NCBI RefSeq assembly: GCF_026241335.1
Contig: NZ_JAPHAV010000001.1
Coordinates: 868,001 to 932,000 of the forward strand
Direction: 5' to 3'
DNA length: 64,000 bases
From: Ochrobactrum chromiisoli
Lineage (GTDB): Bacteria; Pseudomonadota; Alphaproteobacteria; Rhizobiales; Rhizobiaceae
Shown: positions 43,356-52,652 of the stretch, one piece after another
How positions within the stretch are numbered: position 1 is the stretch's first letter
Layout of the letters: each line of letters begins with the position of its first letter
Translations under genes and position numbers: made by a program
Notes under the pieces: model-generated
The model's input: the letters and a program-made list of their open reading frames with translations, nothing else
Told to the model about the DNA's origin: nothing
The model's database searches: none

Positions 43356-45710
43356 TCATGCCGCGTGGATTTCCGCCTCCGGGTTATTGACGATTTTCTG
43401 TCTGCGATCGGGAATGCAGACGGAAACCACCGTTCCAACACCTTCGGTTGAGCGGATGCGCAGCCAGCCGCCATGCAGCTCTGCAAGCGAACGGGTGATC
43501 GCGAGGCCAAGACCTGAACCGCTATGCGTTTTGGTGAACTGGTTTTCCACCTGCTCGAATGGCTGGCCGATTTTCTTGAGCGCGGATTTCGGAATGCCCA
43601 CGCCTGTATCCTGAATGGTCATGAACAGCGCTGAGCCGGTCTTGCGTGCGCGCACCGTGATATGGCCGTTATGCGAAGTGAACTTCACCGCATTGGACAG
43701 AAGATTGATCAGGACCTGCTTGACCGCACGGCGGTCGGCATTGAGTTGCATCGCTTCTTCAATGCGCGTTTCAACCGTGATGTTTTTCTCATCTGCTTGC
43801 AACGAGATCATACGCACGGTTTCATTGATGAGCGGACAAAGGTCGATCTCTTCGCGATCAAGCGAGAAGTGACCCGCTTCGATCTTCGACATATCGAGAA
43901 TGTCGTTGATCACATTGAGCAGGAAGTTACCGCTGGTGTGAATATCGTTGATATATTCCTCGTAACGGTCTGAACCAAGCGGCCCGAATGTGCCAGCCTG
44001 AATCATCTCAGAGAAGCCGATAATCGCATTGAGCGGCGTGCGCAGTTCATGGGACATATTGGCAAGGAATTCAGATTTGGCACGGTTTGCAGCTTCCGCG
44101 CGTTCCTTTTCCTGCCCGTATTTACGCGCCAATTCCGAGAGCTCACGCACCCGGTCGCGCTCGCCTTTGCGGGCAATGGAGAGGTCGTGAATGGTCGCCA
44201 TCAAGCGGCGCTCGCTATCCACCAGACGCTCCTGATGCTGTTTGATCTGCGTAATATCGGTGCCAATCGAAACAAGACCACCGTCCTGCGTGCGGCGTTC
44301 GTTGACCTGGAGCCAGCGACCATCACTCAACTGGCGTTCAAACGTCTGTCCGCCTGCACGATTGTGCTCGTTGGCCATGCGGCGTTCGAAGCTGAACGGG
44401 CGGGTATGCGCATCAACCTCGTTGCGTGGTACGCCGGGCTTCAATGTCCAGACAGGCAGGCCTGCATATTCGCTGAATTTGGAATTGGCCATTACCAGAC
44501 GATTGTTGGAATCCCAAAGAACGAAGGCTTCGGAAATGTTTTCGATGGCTTCGCGGATGCGCATATCGGCCTCTGCCGTCTGTTGCGCAAAGCGATGCTG
44601 TTCGCTGACGTCAAAGGCAATGCCGACCAGATGCAGTTCATTTTCTGCTGCAATCTCAGCGCGAACCCGCATCCATACCCACGAGCCGTCCGCGTGGCGC
44701 ATGCGAAACACGCGATCAACATGTGAGATGTCGCCAGCCGCAGCCTGCTCGGCGATGGAATACAGATCGCCATCTTCCGGGTTGATGATCGCCGATACGT
44801 CACCAAAAGCCAGCACGGCATCCTGCGCTTCATAGCCCAGCATTTCATACATGGAGCGCGACCAGTAAATGCGCCCCCGCGCCATATCCCAGTCCCACAG
44901 GCCGCCGCGACCGCGCGCCAGCGCCATATCAATACGGCGCTGGATCTGGCCAGAAAGATCGTCGGCCTCCCGAGCCCGTGCCGCCTGGCTGAAATAAGCA
45001 TAAAGAATTGCAAACATCACGCCGGTCGTGCCAGCAAACAGCGTCACATTCAGCGAGACTGCACGCCGCCATTCGGCAAAGATCGTGCTTTCCGGTTCAG
45101 CTGCGATAATCGAATAAGGCACGCTGACTGGTTTTGACACCGTGCCATAAGCGGCTTCCCCCTTCATGACGATCGTCAGAACGCCAGCGCGTTCCGCAAA
45201 CATGAACAGCGGCTGGATGTCGCTGAATACCTCGTCCGCCTGTTTTCCCACTATGTCCGCCGCAGGCCCCGAGGCGGTCACGATGACAGATTCATCATTG
45301 ACCATAGCAATGGTCATCCCGCTGGATGAAAGACCACGCGCGCGAAATTCGGCAATTGTATTGTCCAGATCTTTCGGCGTCATTTGCGCGCCGGACTGTG
45401 TGCCATTGGAGGCACGCTCGATCATCTGCGCGAGATTGGCGGTCGCGGCTGAGAGGGCAGCCTTATGCTGCAATTCAATGTCTTCACGCCATGAAAGCAT
45501 CGAGAACACGCGCGCTGCGCCAAGGATGACAAGAAAAATAATGATGAGGGCTGGCACAAGACGGCGCAATGCAGGTTCGAATGCCGCGAACTTGCCATAG
45601 GCAGGACCTGCAAGAAGCTTGGCATGGCCCGAAAGCCTGCTCTTCTTGCGCTTTGCTTCGGAGTAGCCACGCTTCCCCGCCGCCGCGTCATACGCGTCGG
45701 TGCTCGCCAT
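43356..45710 (-). CDS. pleC: PleC-type PAS sensor histidine kinase/phosphatase
   Basis: About 784 residues. Two membrane segments (about 40-60 and 245-265) flank a periplasmic domain; two PAS regions follow (about 300-410 and 415-520); HisKA with His near 554 in [18 protein letters not shown]; HATPase_c with [15 protein letters not shown] and GSGLGLAIT. PleC dephosphorylates DivK at the cell pole, against DivJ. The place next to glnE matches rhizobial pleC. Start chosen at ATG 45710 after GAGGGG; the frame extends to 45839 with an unlikely N-terminus. Confidence 0.88.
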   Translation of the reverse strand: MASTDAYDAAAGKRGYSEAKRKKSRLSGHAKLLAGPAYGKFAAFEPALRRLVPALIIIFLVILGAARVFSMLSWREDIELQHKAALSAATANLAQMIERASNGTQSGAQMTPKDLDNTIAEFRARGLSSSGMTIAMVNDESVIVTASGPAADIVGKQADEVFSDIQPLFMFAERAGVLTIVMKGEAAYGTVSKPVSVPYSIIAAEPESTIFAEWRRAVSLNVTLFAGTTGVMFAILYAYFSQAARAREADDLSGQIQRRIDMALARGRGGLWDWDMARGRIYWSRSMYEMLGYEAQDAVLAFGDVSAIINPEDGDLYSIAEQAAAGDISHVDRVFRMRHADGSWVWMRVRAEIAAENELHLVGIAFDVSEQHRFAQQTAEADMRIREAIENISEAFVLWDSNNRLVMANSKFSEYAGLPVWTLKPGVPRNEVDAHTRPFSFERRMANEHNRAGGQTFERQLSDGRWLQVNERRTQDGGLVSIGTDITQIKQHQERLVDSERRLMATIHDLSIARKGERDRVRELSELARKYGQEKERAEAANRAKSEFLANMSHELRTPLNAIIGFSEMIQAGTFGPLGSDRYEEYINDIHTSGNFLLNVINDILDMSKIEAGHFSLDREEIDLCPLINETVRMISLQADEKNITVETRIEEAMQLNADRRAVKQVLINLLSNAVKFTSHNGHITVRARKTGSALFMTIQDTGVGIPKSALKKIGQPFEQVENQFTKTHSGSGLGLAITRSLAELHGGWLRIRSTEGVGTVVSVCIPDRRQKIVNNPEAEIHAA

Positions 45711-46117
45711 GTGTCGGCCCCTCTTGATCCGTCGTGACAGTTTCCAATATGCGCCAAAAAGCGCCGCCCACTCGAAACTGCGTGAATTGAAATCTTTACT
45801 CAAAATCGTTCGGAATACGCCGCCTCCGAACAGCTTCAATGAATCAAAAGTGATTCGTGCTGTCCAGCGAATTCGTTAACGAGATGTAAAAAATGACATT
45901 CCTTGATGACATTTTCCGTTGAATCTCAATCTGTTAAGTAGAATCAGTTTGAGAAGTGGCCCATCTAACGTCATGAAAAGACTCATGAAAGCCGTAAGCC
46001 TTCGCAGGATTTATGCGATACTTCTTGAATATAGCCAGAATGATAAAACCCGACCCATTTCGAGTCGGGTTTTACGAATCACGCAATCATCTCAGTGATT
46101 CGCGAATCAGTGACCAA
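45711..46117. other. Region between pleC and pepN
   Basis: Holds the upstream extension and promoter zone of pleC, and the pepN terminator (46045-46073). No other gene is supported; a 41-codon ATG frame at 45974 runs through the terminator and is unlikely. TTAAC (about 45876) and TTAAG (about 45937) occur but not in CtrA spacing. Confidence 0.4.
46045..46073 (-). terminator. Rho-independent terminator after pepN (bidirectional)
   Basis: Stem AAAACCCGAC/GTCGGGTTTT (46045-46054 and 46064-46073), loop of nine, with T-rich tail in both directions. It lies 45 bases after the pepN stop. Confidence 0.85.
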
Positions 46118-48769
46118 TCAAGCAAGCGTCCTGTCCACGATGTCCCGCAGGTCGGTCGAGAGCTTTGGTGTCGCTGATATGCGTGCCAGAGCCGCGCGCG
46201 CATGTTCACGGCGCGTGTCTTCGAGTGCGCGCCACGAACGCAGAGCTGTTAGCAGACGCGCTGCAAGCTGCGGGTTTTCTGGGTCAATTGCCAGAATGAT
46301 ATCAGCAAAGAAGCTGTAAGCTGCACCATCTCTGCGATTGAAGCCTGTCGGATTGCTGGCCGAGAATGCACCAATCAATGCACGCACACGGTTCGGATTC
46401 TCAAAGGAAAGAAGCTTGTGTTTCGTCAAAGCACGAACCGCCTCAAGCGCTTTTTCGCCTGGACGCGTTGCCTGCACGATAAACCACTTATCCATGACCA
46501 AACCATCATCGCCAAAGCGCTTTTCAAAGGAGGCGAGAGCGCCTTGTGCTTCGTGACTATCACCAAAGCGATGCACCAGAATGCTCAATGCGGCTGCGCG
46601 TTCGGTCATGTTGTCGCCATCGGCAAATTGTTGCGCTGCCCGTGCAGGATTGTTTTCATGGCGGCTCAGATAATCGAGAAGCACATTCCGCAAGGCGCGT
46701 TTGCCTGCCGATACCGCATCGGGTGAGAAGGCACCTTCTTGTTGCAGGCTGGTGTAAAGAGCCGCAAATTCTTTGGCATAAGCCGACCCAATGGCCGCGA
46801 TCAGATGATCACGGCTTGCAAAGATAGCATCCGGGTCAACGTTCTCGCCAATTTCGCGGGCGATGTCGCTTTCCGTTGGCAAGGTCAGGCACAACGCACG
46901 GAAGGCGGGATCAAGCGTTTCATCGGAAGCAATGCGTCCGGCAAGTTCAAGGATATTTGGGTCGGTTTCTGGCTTATAGCCGCCACGCACGCGTTTGGTG
47001 CCTTCAAGCAAGGCCTGCGTGAAGATATTGGTGAGTGCCTGCCAGCGAGCGACCGGGTCGCTGTCATTGAGCGCGAGAAAAGCCCGGTCTTTTGCATCCA
47101 GTGGTAAAACCAGATTGATTGGCGCTGAGAAGCCGCGCAAGAGCGAGGGCACAGGACGCTCCTTAATGCCATGGAACGTGATTGTTTCTGATGCGCGATG
47201 CAGATGGATAACACCGTCCTGCACGTCGCCACCTTCGACAGATGAGGGGTGAATGTCCTTTCCATCCGAGCCCAAAAGGCCAAAGGCGATAGGAATATGC
47301 ATGGGCCTTTTCACCGGCTGGCCGGGAGTGGGCGCAAGAGATTGAATGAGATGGATGGTATAGGTCTCGTTTACAGCATCAAAGTCGAAGCTTGCCTCAA
47401 CCTTCGGCGTGCCTGACTGATCGTACCAAAGCGCGAACTGCGAGAAATCCCGACCGGATACATCGGCAAAGACTTTGATAAAGTCTTCAATGGTCGCCGC
47501 ATCACCATCATGGCGCTCGAAATAGAGGTCCATACCTTTGCGGAATAGTTCAGCGCCGATGATAGTGTGGATCATCCGCACCACTTCCGAGCCCTTTTCA
47601 TAAACAGTCGCGGTGTAGAAATTGTTGATTTCGCTGTATTCGCGTGGACGCACGGGGTGCGAAAGGGGGCCGCTATCTTCTGGAAACTGCTGCGCTTTGA
47701 GGATTTTCACCTCGGCAATGCGTTTCACAGGGCGCGAGCGTTCATCGGCTGAAAACTGGTGATCGCGATAAACGGTCAGACCTTCTTTGAGACACAGCTG
47801 AAACCAGTCGCGGCAGGTGATTCTGTTTCCCGTCCAGTTATGGAAATATTCATGCGCAATAACCGCTTCGATGCCTGCATAATCCACATCCGTTGCCGTT
47901 TCGGGATCAGCCAGCACATATTTATCGTTGAAGACGTTAAGGCCCTTGTTCTCCATGGCCCCCATATTGAAATCCGAAACGGCGACAACATTGAACACAT
48001 CAAGATCATATTCGCGGCCGAATTTTTCCTCGTCCCAGCGCATGGAGCGTTTGAGCGCATCCATTGCATAAAGCGCGCGATCCTGTTTGCCATGCTCGAC
48101 ATAAATAGCGAGATCGACCGGACGGCCAGATTGTGTGGTGAAATGATCTTTCACAACATCAAGTGAGCCGGCAACGAGCGCGAATAAATAGGACGGTTTC
48201 GGATGGGGGTCGTGCCAGATGGCAAAATGTCTGTCGGTTGTGCCAGACACGGCGCCGTGTTCGACAGGGTTTCCGTTCGCCAGCAATATGGGCGCGGCTT
48301 CCTTCTCCGCATCAATGCGGACTGTATAGACGGAAAGCACGTCTGGACGATCATAATAGTAAGTGATGCGCCGGAACCCTTCTGCCTCGCACTGTGTGCA
48401 ATAGACGTCGCTTGAGCGGTAAAGCCCTGAAAGCTGGCGATTTGTCGTCGGGTTCACTTCGGTGACGATTTCCAGCGAAAAACGTTCGGCGTCTGGAAGA
48501 TCCGTGATCTCCAGCTTGTCCGGTGTCACGGCGTAGCTGTTATTGCTGAGCACTTTGCCATCAAGACGAATGCTGATGAATTTCAGTTCATCGCCATCCA
48601 GCACAAGCGGCGTGCCCGCGACTGTTCCCGCACGGCGCTCGATGATGAGTTCGGCACGAACGATCGTCTTTTCCGGTTCAAGTGTGAAATCGAGTTTCGT
48701 TTCCGGAATGGCGTAAGGGGTCGGGCGGTAATCCTCAAGACGGAATGTCTGGCCGGTTTCAGTGCGCAT
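46118..48769 (-). CDS. pepN: Aminopeptidase N (M1 family)
   Basis: About 883 residues, normal for PepN. Visible are the exopeptidase motif GAMENKG, the zinc site HEYFHNWTGNR with the downstream Glu ligand in LKEGLTVYRD, and the family N-terminus FRLEDYRPTPYAIPET. It removes N-terminal residues from peptides in the cytosol. Start chosen at ATG 48769 after AGAGAAGAG; a GTG at 48793 is in frame but less likely. Confidence 0.95.
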   Translation of the reverse strand: MRTETGQTFRLEDYRPTPYAIPETKLDFTLEPEKTIVRAELIIERRAGTVAGTPLVLDGDELKFISIRLDGKVLSNNSYAVTPDKLEITDLPDAERFSLEIVTEVNPTTNRQLSGLYRSSDVYCTQCEAEGFRRITYYYDRPDVLSVYTVRIDAEKEAAPILLANGNPVEHGAVSGTTDRHFAIWHDPHPKPSYLFALVAGSLDVVKDHFTTQSGRPVDLAIYVEHGKQDRALYAMDALKRSMRWDEEKFGREYDLDVFNVVAVSDFNMGAMENKGLNVFNDKYVLADPETATDVDYAGIEAVIAHEYFHNWTGNRITCRDWFQLCLKEGLTVYRDHQFSADERSRPVKRIAEVKILKAQQFPEDSGPLSHPVRPREYSEINNFYTATVYEKGSEVVRMIHTIIGAELFRKGMDLYFERHDGDAATIEDFIKVFADVSGRDFSQFALWYDQSGTPKVEASFDFDAVNETYTIHLIQSLAPTPGQPVKRPMHIPIAFGLLGSDGKDIHPSSVEGGDVQDGVIHLHRASETITFHGIKERPVPSLLRGFSAPINLVLPLDAKDRAFLALNDSDPVARWQALTNIFTQALLEGTKRVRGGYKPETDPNILELAGRIASDETLDPAFRALCLTLPTESDIAREIGENVDPDAIFASRDHLIAAIGSAYAKEFAALYTSLQQEGAFSPDAVSAGKRALRNVLLDYLSRHENNPARAAQQFADGDNMTERAAALSILVHRFGDSHEAQGALASFEKRFGDDGLVMDKWFIVQATRPGEKALEAVRALTKHKLLSFENPNRVRALIGAFSASNPTGFNRRDGAAYSFFADIILAIDPENPQLAARLLTALRSWRALEDTRREHARAALARISATPKLSTDLRDIVDRTLA

Positions 48770-48883
48770 TGCGAAACTCTTCTCTGTAATCACTTCGATA
48801 CAGGAGTCGTATCCGGCTTTTGAGTAAACGACAAGAAAGGCAAAATGACAGGATATTTTTTACGCAATCGTGAAAGCCTGACG

Positions 48884-48949
48884 AGGCCATGTGGTCAATT
48901 ATATTCTCGTTCATACCACGAACCAAAAATATAATTGTCCACATGGCCT
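48884..48949. repeat. Long inverted repeat between pepN and the EamA gene
   Basis: Arms of 21 bases (48884-48904 and 48929-48949) pair with one mismatch: AGGCCATGTGGTCAATTATAT against its complement with A at position 12. The 24-base centre is itself partly symmetric. It could be a hairpin in RNA or a large operator; it lies 92 bases before the EamA start and 115 bases before the pepN start. Confidence 0.85.
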
Positions 48950-49040
48950 AGTGCTTTATTGCGAACAAGCCTATGGATATCACAGTCACTACAATTTCCC
49001 ACCTTACTCCTTTGCCCTCCCTGTTTTAAGGAATTGCGTT

Positions 49041-50030
49041 GTGAAGTCCCTTCCGGACGCGGCCTCCGCAAATGCTCAGATCAGCCAAACTGTCGAGCCT
49101 GATCTGCTTCAAAATAATCCAATGCTGGGGATTAGCCTCAAAGTTGCTTCTGTTGCAGTGTTTGTCGGCATGTCGACCTTGCTCAAGGCCGCAGATGGTA
49201 TCCCTCTCGGACAACTGATTTTCTTTCGGTCTTTTTTCGCCGTATTGGCAATCCTGGTGTATTTCGCAGCGCGTGGGCAAATATCCGGTATTCTCCATAC
49301 GCAGCACGGTTTCAGCCATTTCTGGCGTGGAATGGTCGGCGTCGCTGCGATGACCTTAAGCTTTTATGCATTGACCAAACTGCCTTTGCCCGAAGCAATT
49401 GCGATCAATTATGCATCACCGCTTATTGCTGTGATTCTTGGCGCTGTCATTCTGCGTGAAGTCGTCAGAATGTATCGTTGGAGCGCTGTCATTGTCGGGC
49501 TTTTTGGTGTTCTGATCATCATATGGCCGCGCATGACGTTGTTTGCTGAGGGGCATGTGGGTCGGAATGAAGCGCTGGGCGCTCTTGCGGCACTTGGCGG
49601 TGCAGTCATGGCTGCGTTTGCCATGATGCTGGTGCGACGTCTGGTTCAGACCGAGCGCACATCGACAGTTGTTATTTATTTTTCAATCTCAGCAACCGTC
49701 ATTTCGCTGGCGAGCATTCCTTTTGGCTGGGTTATGCCAAGTGGCCCGCAGCTGGCAATGTTGATTGGCGCGGGCATCGCTGGTGGCATCGCTCAAATTC
49801 TACTCACCGAATGCTATCGTCATGCCCCCATGAGCACGATCGCACCGTTTGAATATACATCGATGCTGCTCGGTTTGGCGATTGGCTTCTTCTTTTTCGG
49901 CGATATTCCGACATTGGAAATGCTGTTAGGCAGCGCGATTGTCATGAGCGCCGGCGGCTATATTATCTATCGTGAGCATAAGCTTGCAATTGCGCCGCAT
50001 AAGACCAATACGCCGCAACAAGCACAGTGA
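49041..50030 (+). CDS. DMT-family transporter (EamA)
   Basis: About 329 residues with ten membrane helices in two EamA repeats (about 25-150 and 175-310). These proteins export or import small metabolites across the inner membrane; the substrate is not visible. Start is GTG 49041 with AAGGA eight bases before it; the frame is open from 48891 but runs through the inverted repeat and has no family-like sequence. It converges on the MFS gene. Confidence 0.85.
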   Translation: MKSLPDAASANAQISQTVEPDLLQNNPMLGISLKVASVAVFVGMSTLLKAADGIPLGQLIFFRSFFAVLAILVYFAARGQISGILHTQHGFSHFWRGMVGVAAMTLSFYALTKLPLPEAIAINYASPLIAVILGAVILREVVRMYRWSAVIVGLFGVLIIIWPRMTLFAEGHVGRNEALGALAALGGAVMAAFAMMLVRRLVQTERTSTVVIYFSISATVISLASIPFGWVMPSGPQLAMLIGAGIAGGIAQILLTECYRHAPMSTIAPFEYTSMLLGLAIGFFFFGDIPTLEMLLGSAIVMSAGGYIIYREHKLAIAPHKTNTPQQAQ

Positions 50031-50048
50031 GACCCATGTCTGGACGAT

Positions 50049-51284
50049 TTATTCTGATCTTGGATCAAGCTGCATGGTTTCAGGCGTGGGCTGCCCGTCG
50101 GGTGTATAAATCTTGAACTCAGTTTTCTGATCGCTGACGGCTGGGCGCTCAAAGCGGCGGATACGCCAAAAAGCATGCAGCCCATAGGCGGCATAGGAAA
50201 CGGCCATTGTGACAAAGAAGCCGGAGGCCCCCATAACATCCATGAGCTGGCCTGATAGCGCAGGACCAATAACGCTGCCCGCTCCGTAAATGATAAGCAA
50301 CCCGCTTGAAACTTTCACGAATTCGCTGGCATCAGCATAGTCATTCGCATGAGCGACATTGAGGCTATAGACCGGATAGATGACCGAGCCGAAGAGAAAC
50401 ATCATCGTATAAAGTGCATAGGGTGATGTGGGGTGCACGATCAGCATGATCAATGAGATTACAAAGCCGATAACACCGGCGATAACCATCACATAACGGC
50501 GATCGACAACATCAGAAGCGCGACCAAGCGGATATTGGAAAATAACACCGCCTATCATGGCGCATGCCAGCATTGTCGCTATACTAAAGGTCGAAAGCCC
50601 GTTCATCTCGCCGTAAATCGCAGCAAGAAAGCTCCATGTGCCAGCAACGATTCCGGCAATCAGTGAACCAACAGCTGCCGCAGGAGATCGGCGGTAAAGA
50701 CCTTTGAGATCGAGTGTGACCTGTGTCAGTGGGTTTGGTGATTGTGCGCTGGAAAGAGCGGTCGGCAGAAGCGCGCTGGCGTAGATGATCGCACAGATAA
50801 TGAAGAGGGTCTGCGTCGTGGCATTGCCAAAGGGCAAAATATACTGCCCGCACATGAGCCCGAGCATGGTGATGATCATATAGATCGAGAAGACGCGGCC
50901 ACGTGATTCATTGGTCACGCGTTCGTTCAACCAGCTTTCGATGATCATGTAGGAACCGGCCAGCGAAAACCCCGCAATGCCGCGAAAAACCATCCAAGCA
51001 TAGGGATTGACGATAAGCGAGTGGAGCAGCAGCGCGATGGATAAAAGCGTCAGCAGCGCGGAGAAGACGCGGACATGGCCGACACGGCGCACCAGATGGG
51101 GGATAACGATGCAGCCAATCGTGAAAGCAAGCGCATAGGTCGTGCCCATCCAGCCGATTGTTGTCGTGGACCAGCCCTCAAGCCCGCCGCGGATCGGCAG
51201 AAGAATGCCCGCAAGGCCACCGGCAAGCAGCATGAGAAATGTGCTTGTAAGCAAAGCGGCTATGGGCAGAAGCTGGCCAGCCAT
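50049..51284 (-). CDS. MFS transporter (YcaD-like)
   Basis: About 411 residues with twelve membrane helices. The N-terminal half has the MFS loop VRRVGHVRVF and SWLNERVTNESRGRVFS, the last being a mark of the YcaD-like family. Substrate unknown. Start chosen at ATG 51284 with GGTGGAG before it; TTG 51299 is an alternative. Convergent to the EamA gene with 18 bases between the stops. Confidence 0.85.
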   Translation of the reverse strand: MAGQLLPIAALLTSTFLMLLAGGLAGILLPIRGGLEGWSTTTIGWMGTTYALAFTIGCIVIPHLVRRVGHVRVFSALLTLLSIALLLHSLIVNPYAWMVFRGIAGFSLAGSYMIIESWLNERVTNESRGRVFSIYMIITMLGLMCGQYILPFGNATTQTLFIICAIIYASALLPTALSSAQSPNPLTQVTLDLKGLYRRSPAAAVGSLIAGIVAGTWSFLAAIYGEMNGLSTFSIATMLACAMIGGVIFQYPLGRASDVVDRRYVMVIAGVIGFVISLIMLIVHPTSPYALYTMMFLFGSVIYPVYSLNVAHANDYADASEFVKVSSGLLIIYGAGSVIGPALSGQLMDVMGASGFFVTMAVSYAAYGLHAFWRIRRFERPAVSDQKTEFKIYTPDGQPTPETMQLDPRSE

Positions 51285-51405
51285 GAAAAACTCCACCAAG
51301 AGCTATGTAAAAAGAATATCAGTCACGTCGATATGGCCGATTAATAGAAGTTTACGGCATGTTGGTGACATGTGGCTCTGCCGATGCCATTCAAATCAGT
51401 GAAGA

Positions 51406-52278
51406 TCAATCGCCAAATTCGGCGAGCTTCATTTTTACGGCAAGAAAATCGCGCCATGCAAAGCGCTTTTGTGAAGGCGTGCGCAACAAATAAGACGGAT
51501 GCAGGGTTGGCATAACAGGAATTTCAATGCCTGAAGCCGTGCGGTGTATTTTCCAGTGGCCACGCAAACGCAAAATGCCTTCCGTCGCCCCAGTCAAAGC
51601 TTTGCCTGCGGGGCCACCAAGCGCAACAATCACTTTGGGAGCTGCAAGCTCAATCTGTCGTTCGATGAACGGGCGGCACAATTCTGCTTCCAGCGGCGTC
51701 GGTGTGCGATTTCCCGGCGGGCGCCATGGTATCGTATTGGCGATATAGACGTTCTCGCGCTTAAAACCGATGGCCTCGATCATATGATCAAGAAGCTGGC
51801 CCGACTTGCCGACGAATGGCAAGCCTTCCATATCCTCGTCACGTCCTGGAGCCTCACCAACAAACATAATGTCTGAAGACGGATCACCATCCGCAAAACA
51901 TAGATTCTTGGCGGTAAATTTGAGATTGCAGCCATCAAATGCTGCAAGCTTTTCACGCAATTCATCAAGCGTTGCGGCTTGTGAAGCCAGTTCATGGGCC
52001 AGAGCGATCTGGCTATTGTCGGGAACGTCGGCGGCAGCCTGCACGGGGCGGCTGGTCGGGGAAGGCGTTGCTGCTGGGCGTGGGGGCTGTTGTTGCGCGC
52101 GCTGGCGCTCCACTTGCGACGATGGTCTGCTTTCCGGCGCTGCTGGTGAATGCGCTGATTGACGCTGCGGCTCAGCAAAGCGATCAATGGGTGTATCGGA
52201 AAGCGGCATGTCAACGCCCGCTTCCGCATAAAAGCGCAGCAGACCTTCCATATCCAGCGTTTCCCGATCATTGATCAT
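51406..52278 (-). CDS. Uracil-DNA glycosylase, family-4-like
   Basis: A 290-residue protein. The first 90 or so residues are Pro/Gln-rich and disordered. The glycosylase domain shows GEAPGRDEDMEGLPFVGKSG, NTIPWRPPGNRTPTPLEAEL (in parts) and HPSYLLRTP. It removes uracil from DNA. The four cysteines that bind the 4Fe-4S cluster in classic family 4 are not all there: I see Cys in DGCNLK, NLCF and AELCRP, but no CxxC and Trp where VKC is usual. So the cluster may be absent. Start ATG 52278. Confidence 0.85.
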   Translation of the reverse strand: MINDRETLDMEGLLRFYAEAGVDMPLSDTPIDRFAEPQRQSAHSPAAPESRPSSQVERQRAQQQPPRPAATPSPTSRPVQAAADVPDNSQIALAHELASQAATLDELREKLAAFDGCNLKFTAKNLCFADGDPSSDIMFVGEAPGRDEDMEGLPFVGKSGQLLDHMIEAIGFKRENVYIANTIPWRPPGNRTPTPLEAELCRPFIERQIELAAPKVIVALGGPAGKALTGATEGILRLRGHWKIHRTASGIEIPVMPTLHPSYLLRTPSQKRFAWRDFLAVKMKLAEFGD

Positions 52279-52652
52279 GTTTCTACCTCACAGATTGAGG
52301 TGGCGAATTTTGATCGTGAATGCAAGAGCAAGGCGTATAATTCCGGTTCATAGAGTGACTGGGCGCGCAGAAATATGTGTTGCGTCACAATAGCCCACAG
52401 CCCGTTCACCGCTTTTTTCAATTGACGTTTACGTTAAGGTAAATATTATCATTGCTGTTATTGCAGTGATTTTGGACAATTGGACGCATATGCGCCAGTC
52501 TTTAACTCTGCGAGAGGGTAAGACGTCAATGGGAACAAGACCAGTAAGATATGGTTTATCGCCATTCGCGATAGGTTCATGAGCAAAAAACAATTGGATG
52601 CATCACCTGCGCTGAAATAGTGAGGGGGAATGTAAACCAGACGGAGGCACGA
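52279..52652. other. Divergent intergenic region before the ETF-QO gene
   Basis: No gene. It has an operator-like site at 52422-52443 and carries the promoters of the udg and ETF-QO genes. AT content is higher than around. Confidence 0.45.
52422..52443 (+). promoter_or_regulatory. LiuR-like operator/promoter upstream of ETF-QO
   Basis: TTGACGTTTACGTTAAGG runs into TAAA: it contains the dyad TTTAC-N6-GTAAA (52428-52443), which resembles what I recall of MerR-family LiuR sites that control branched-chain amino acid and ETF genes. The core ACGTTTACGTT is also present upstream of the DUF2147 gene. Confidence 0.4.

Noticed and set aside
45974-46099. Short ATG frame running through the pepN terminator
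   Set aside because: It includes the terminator stem and has no coding signs.
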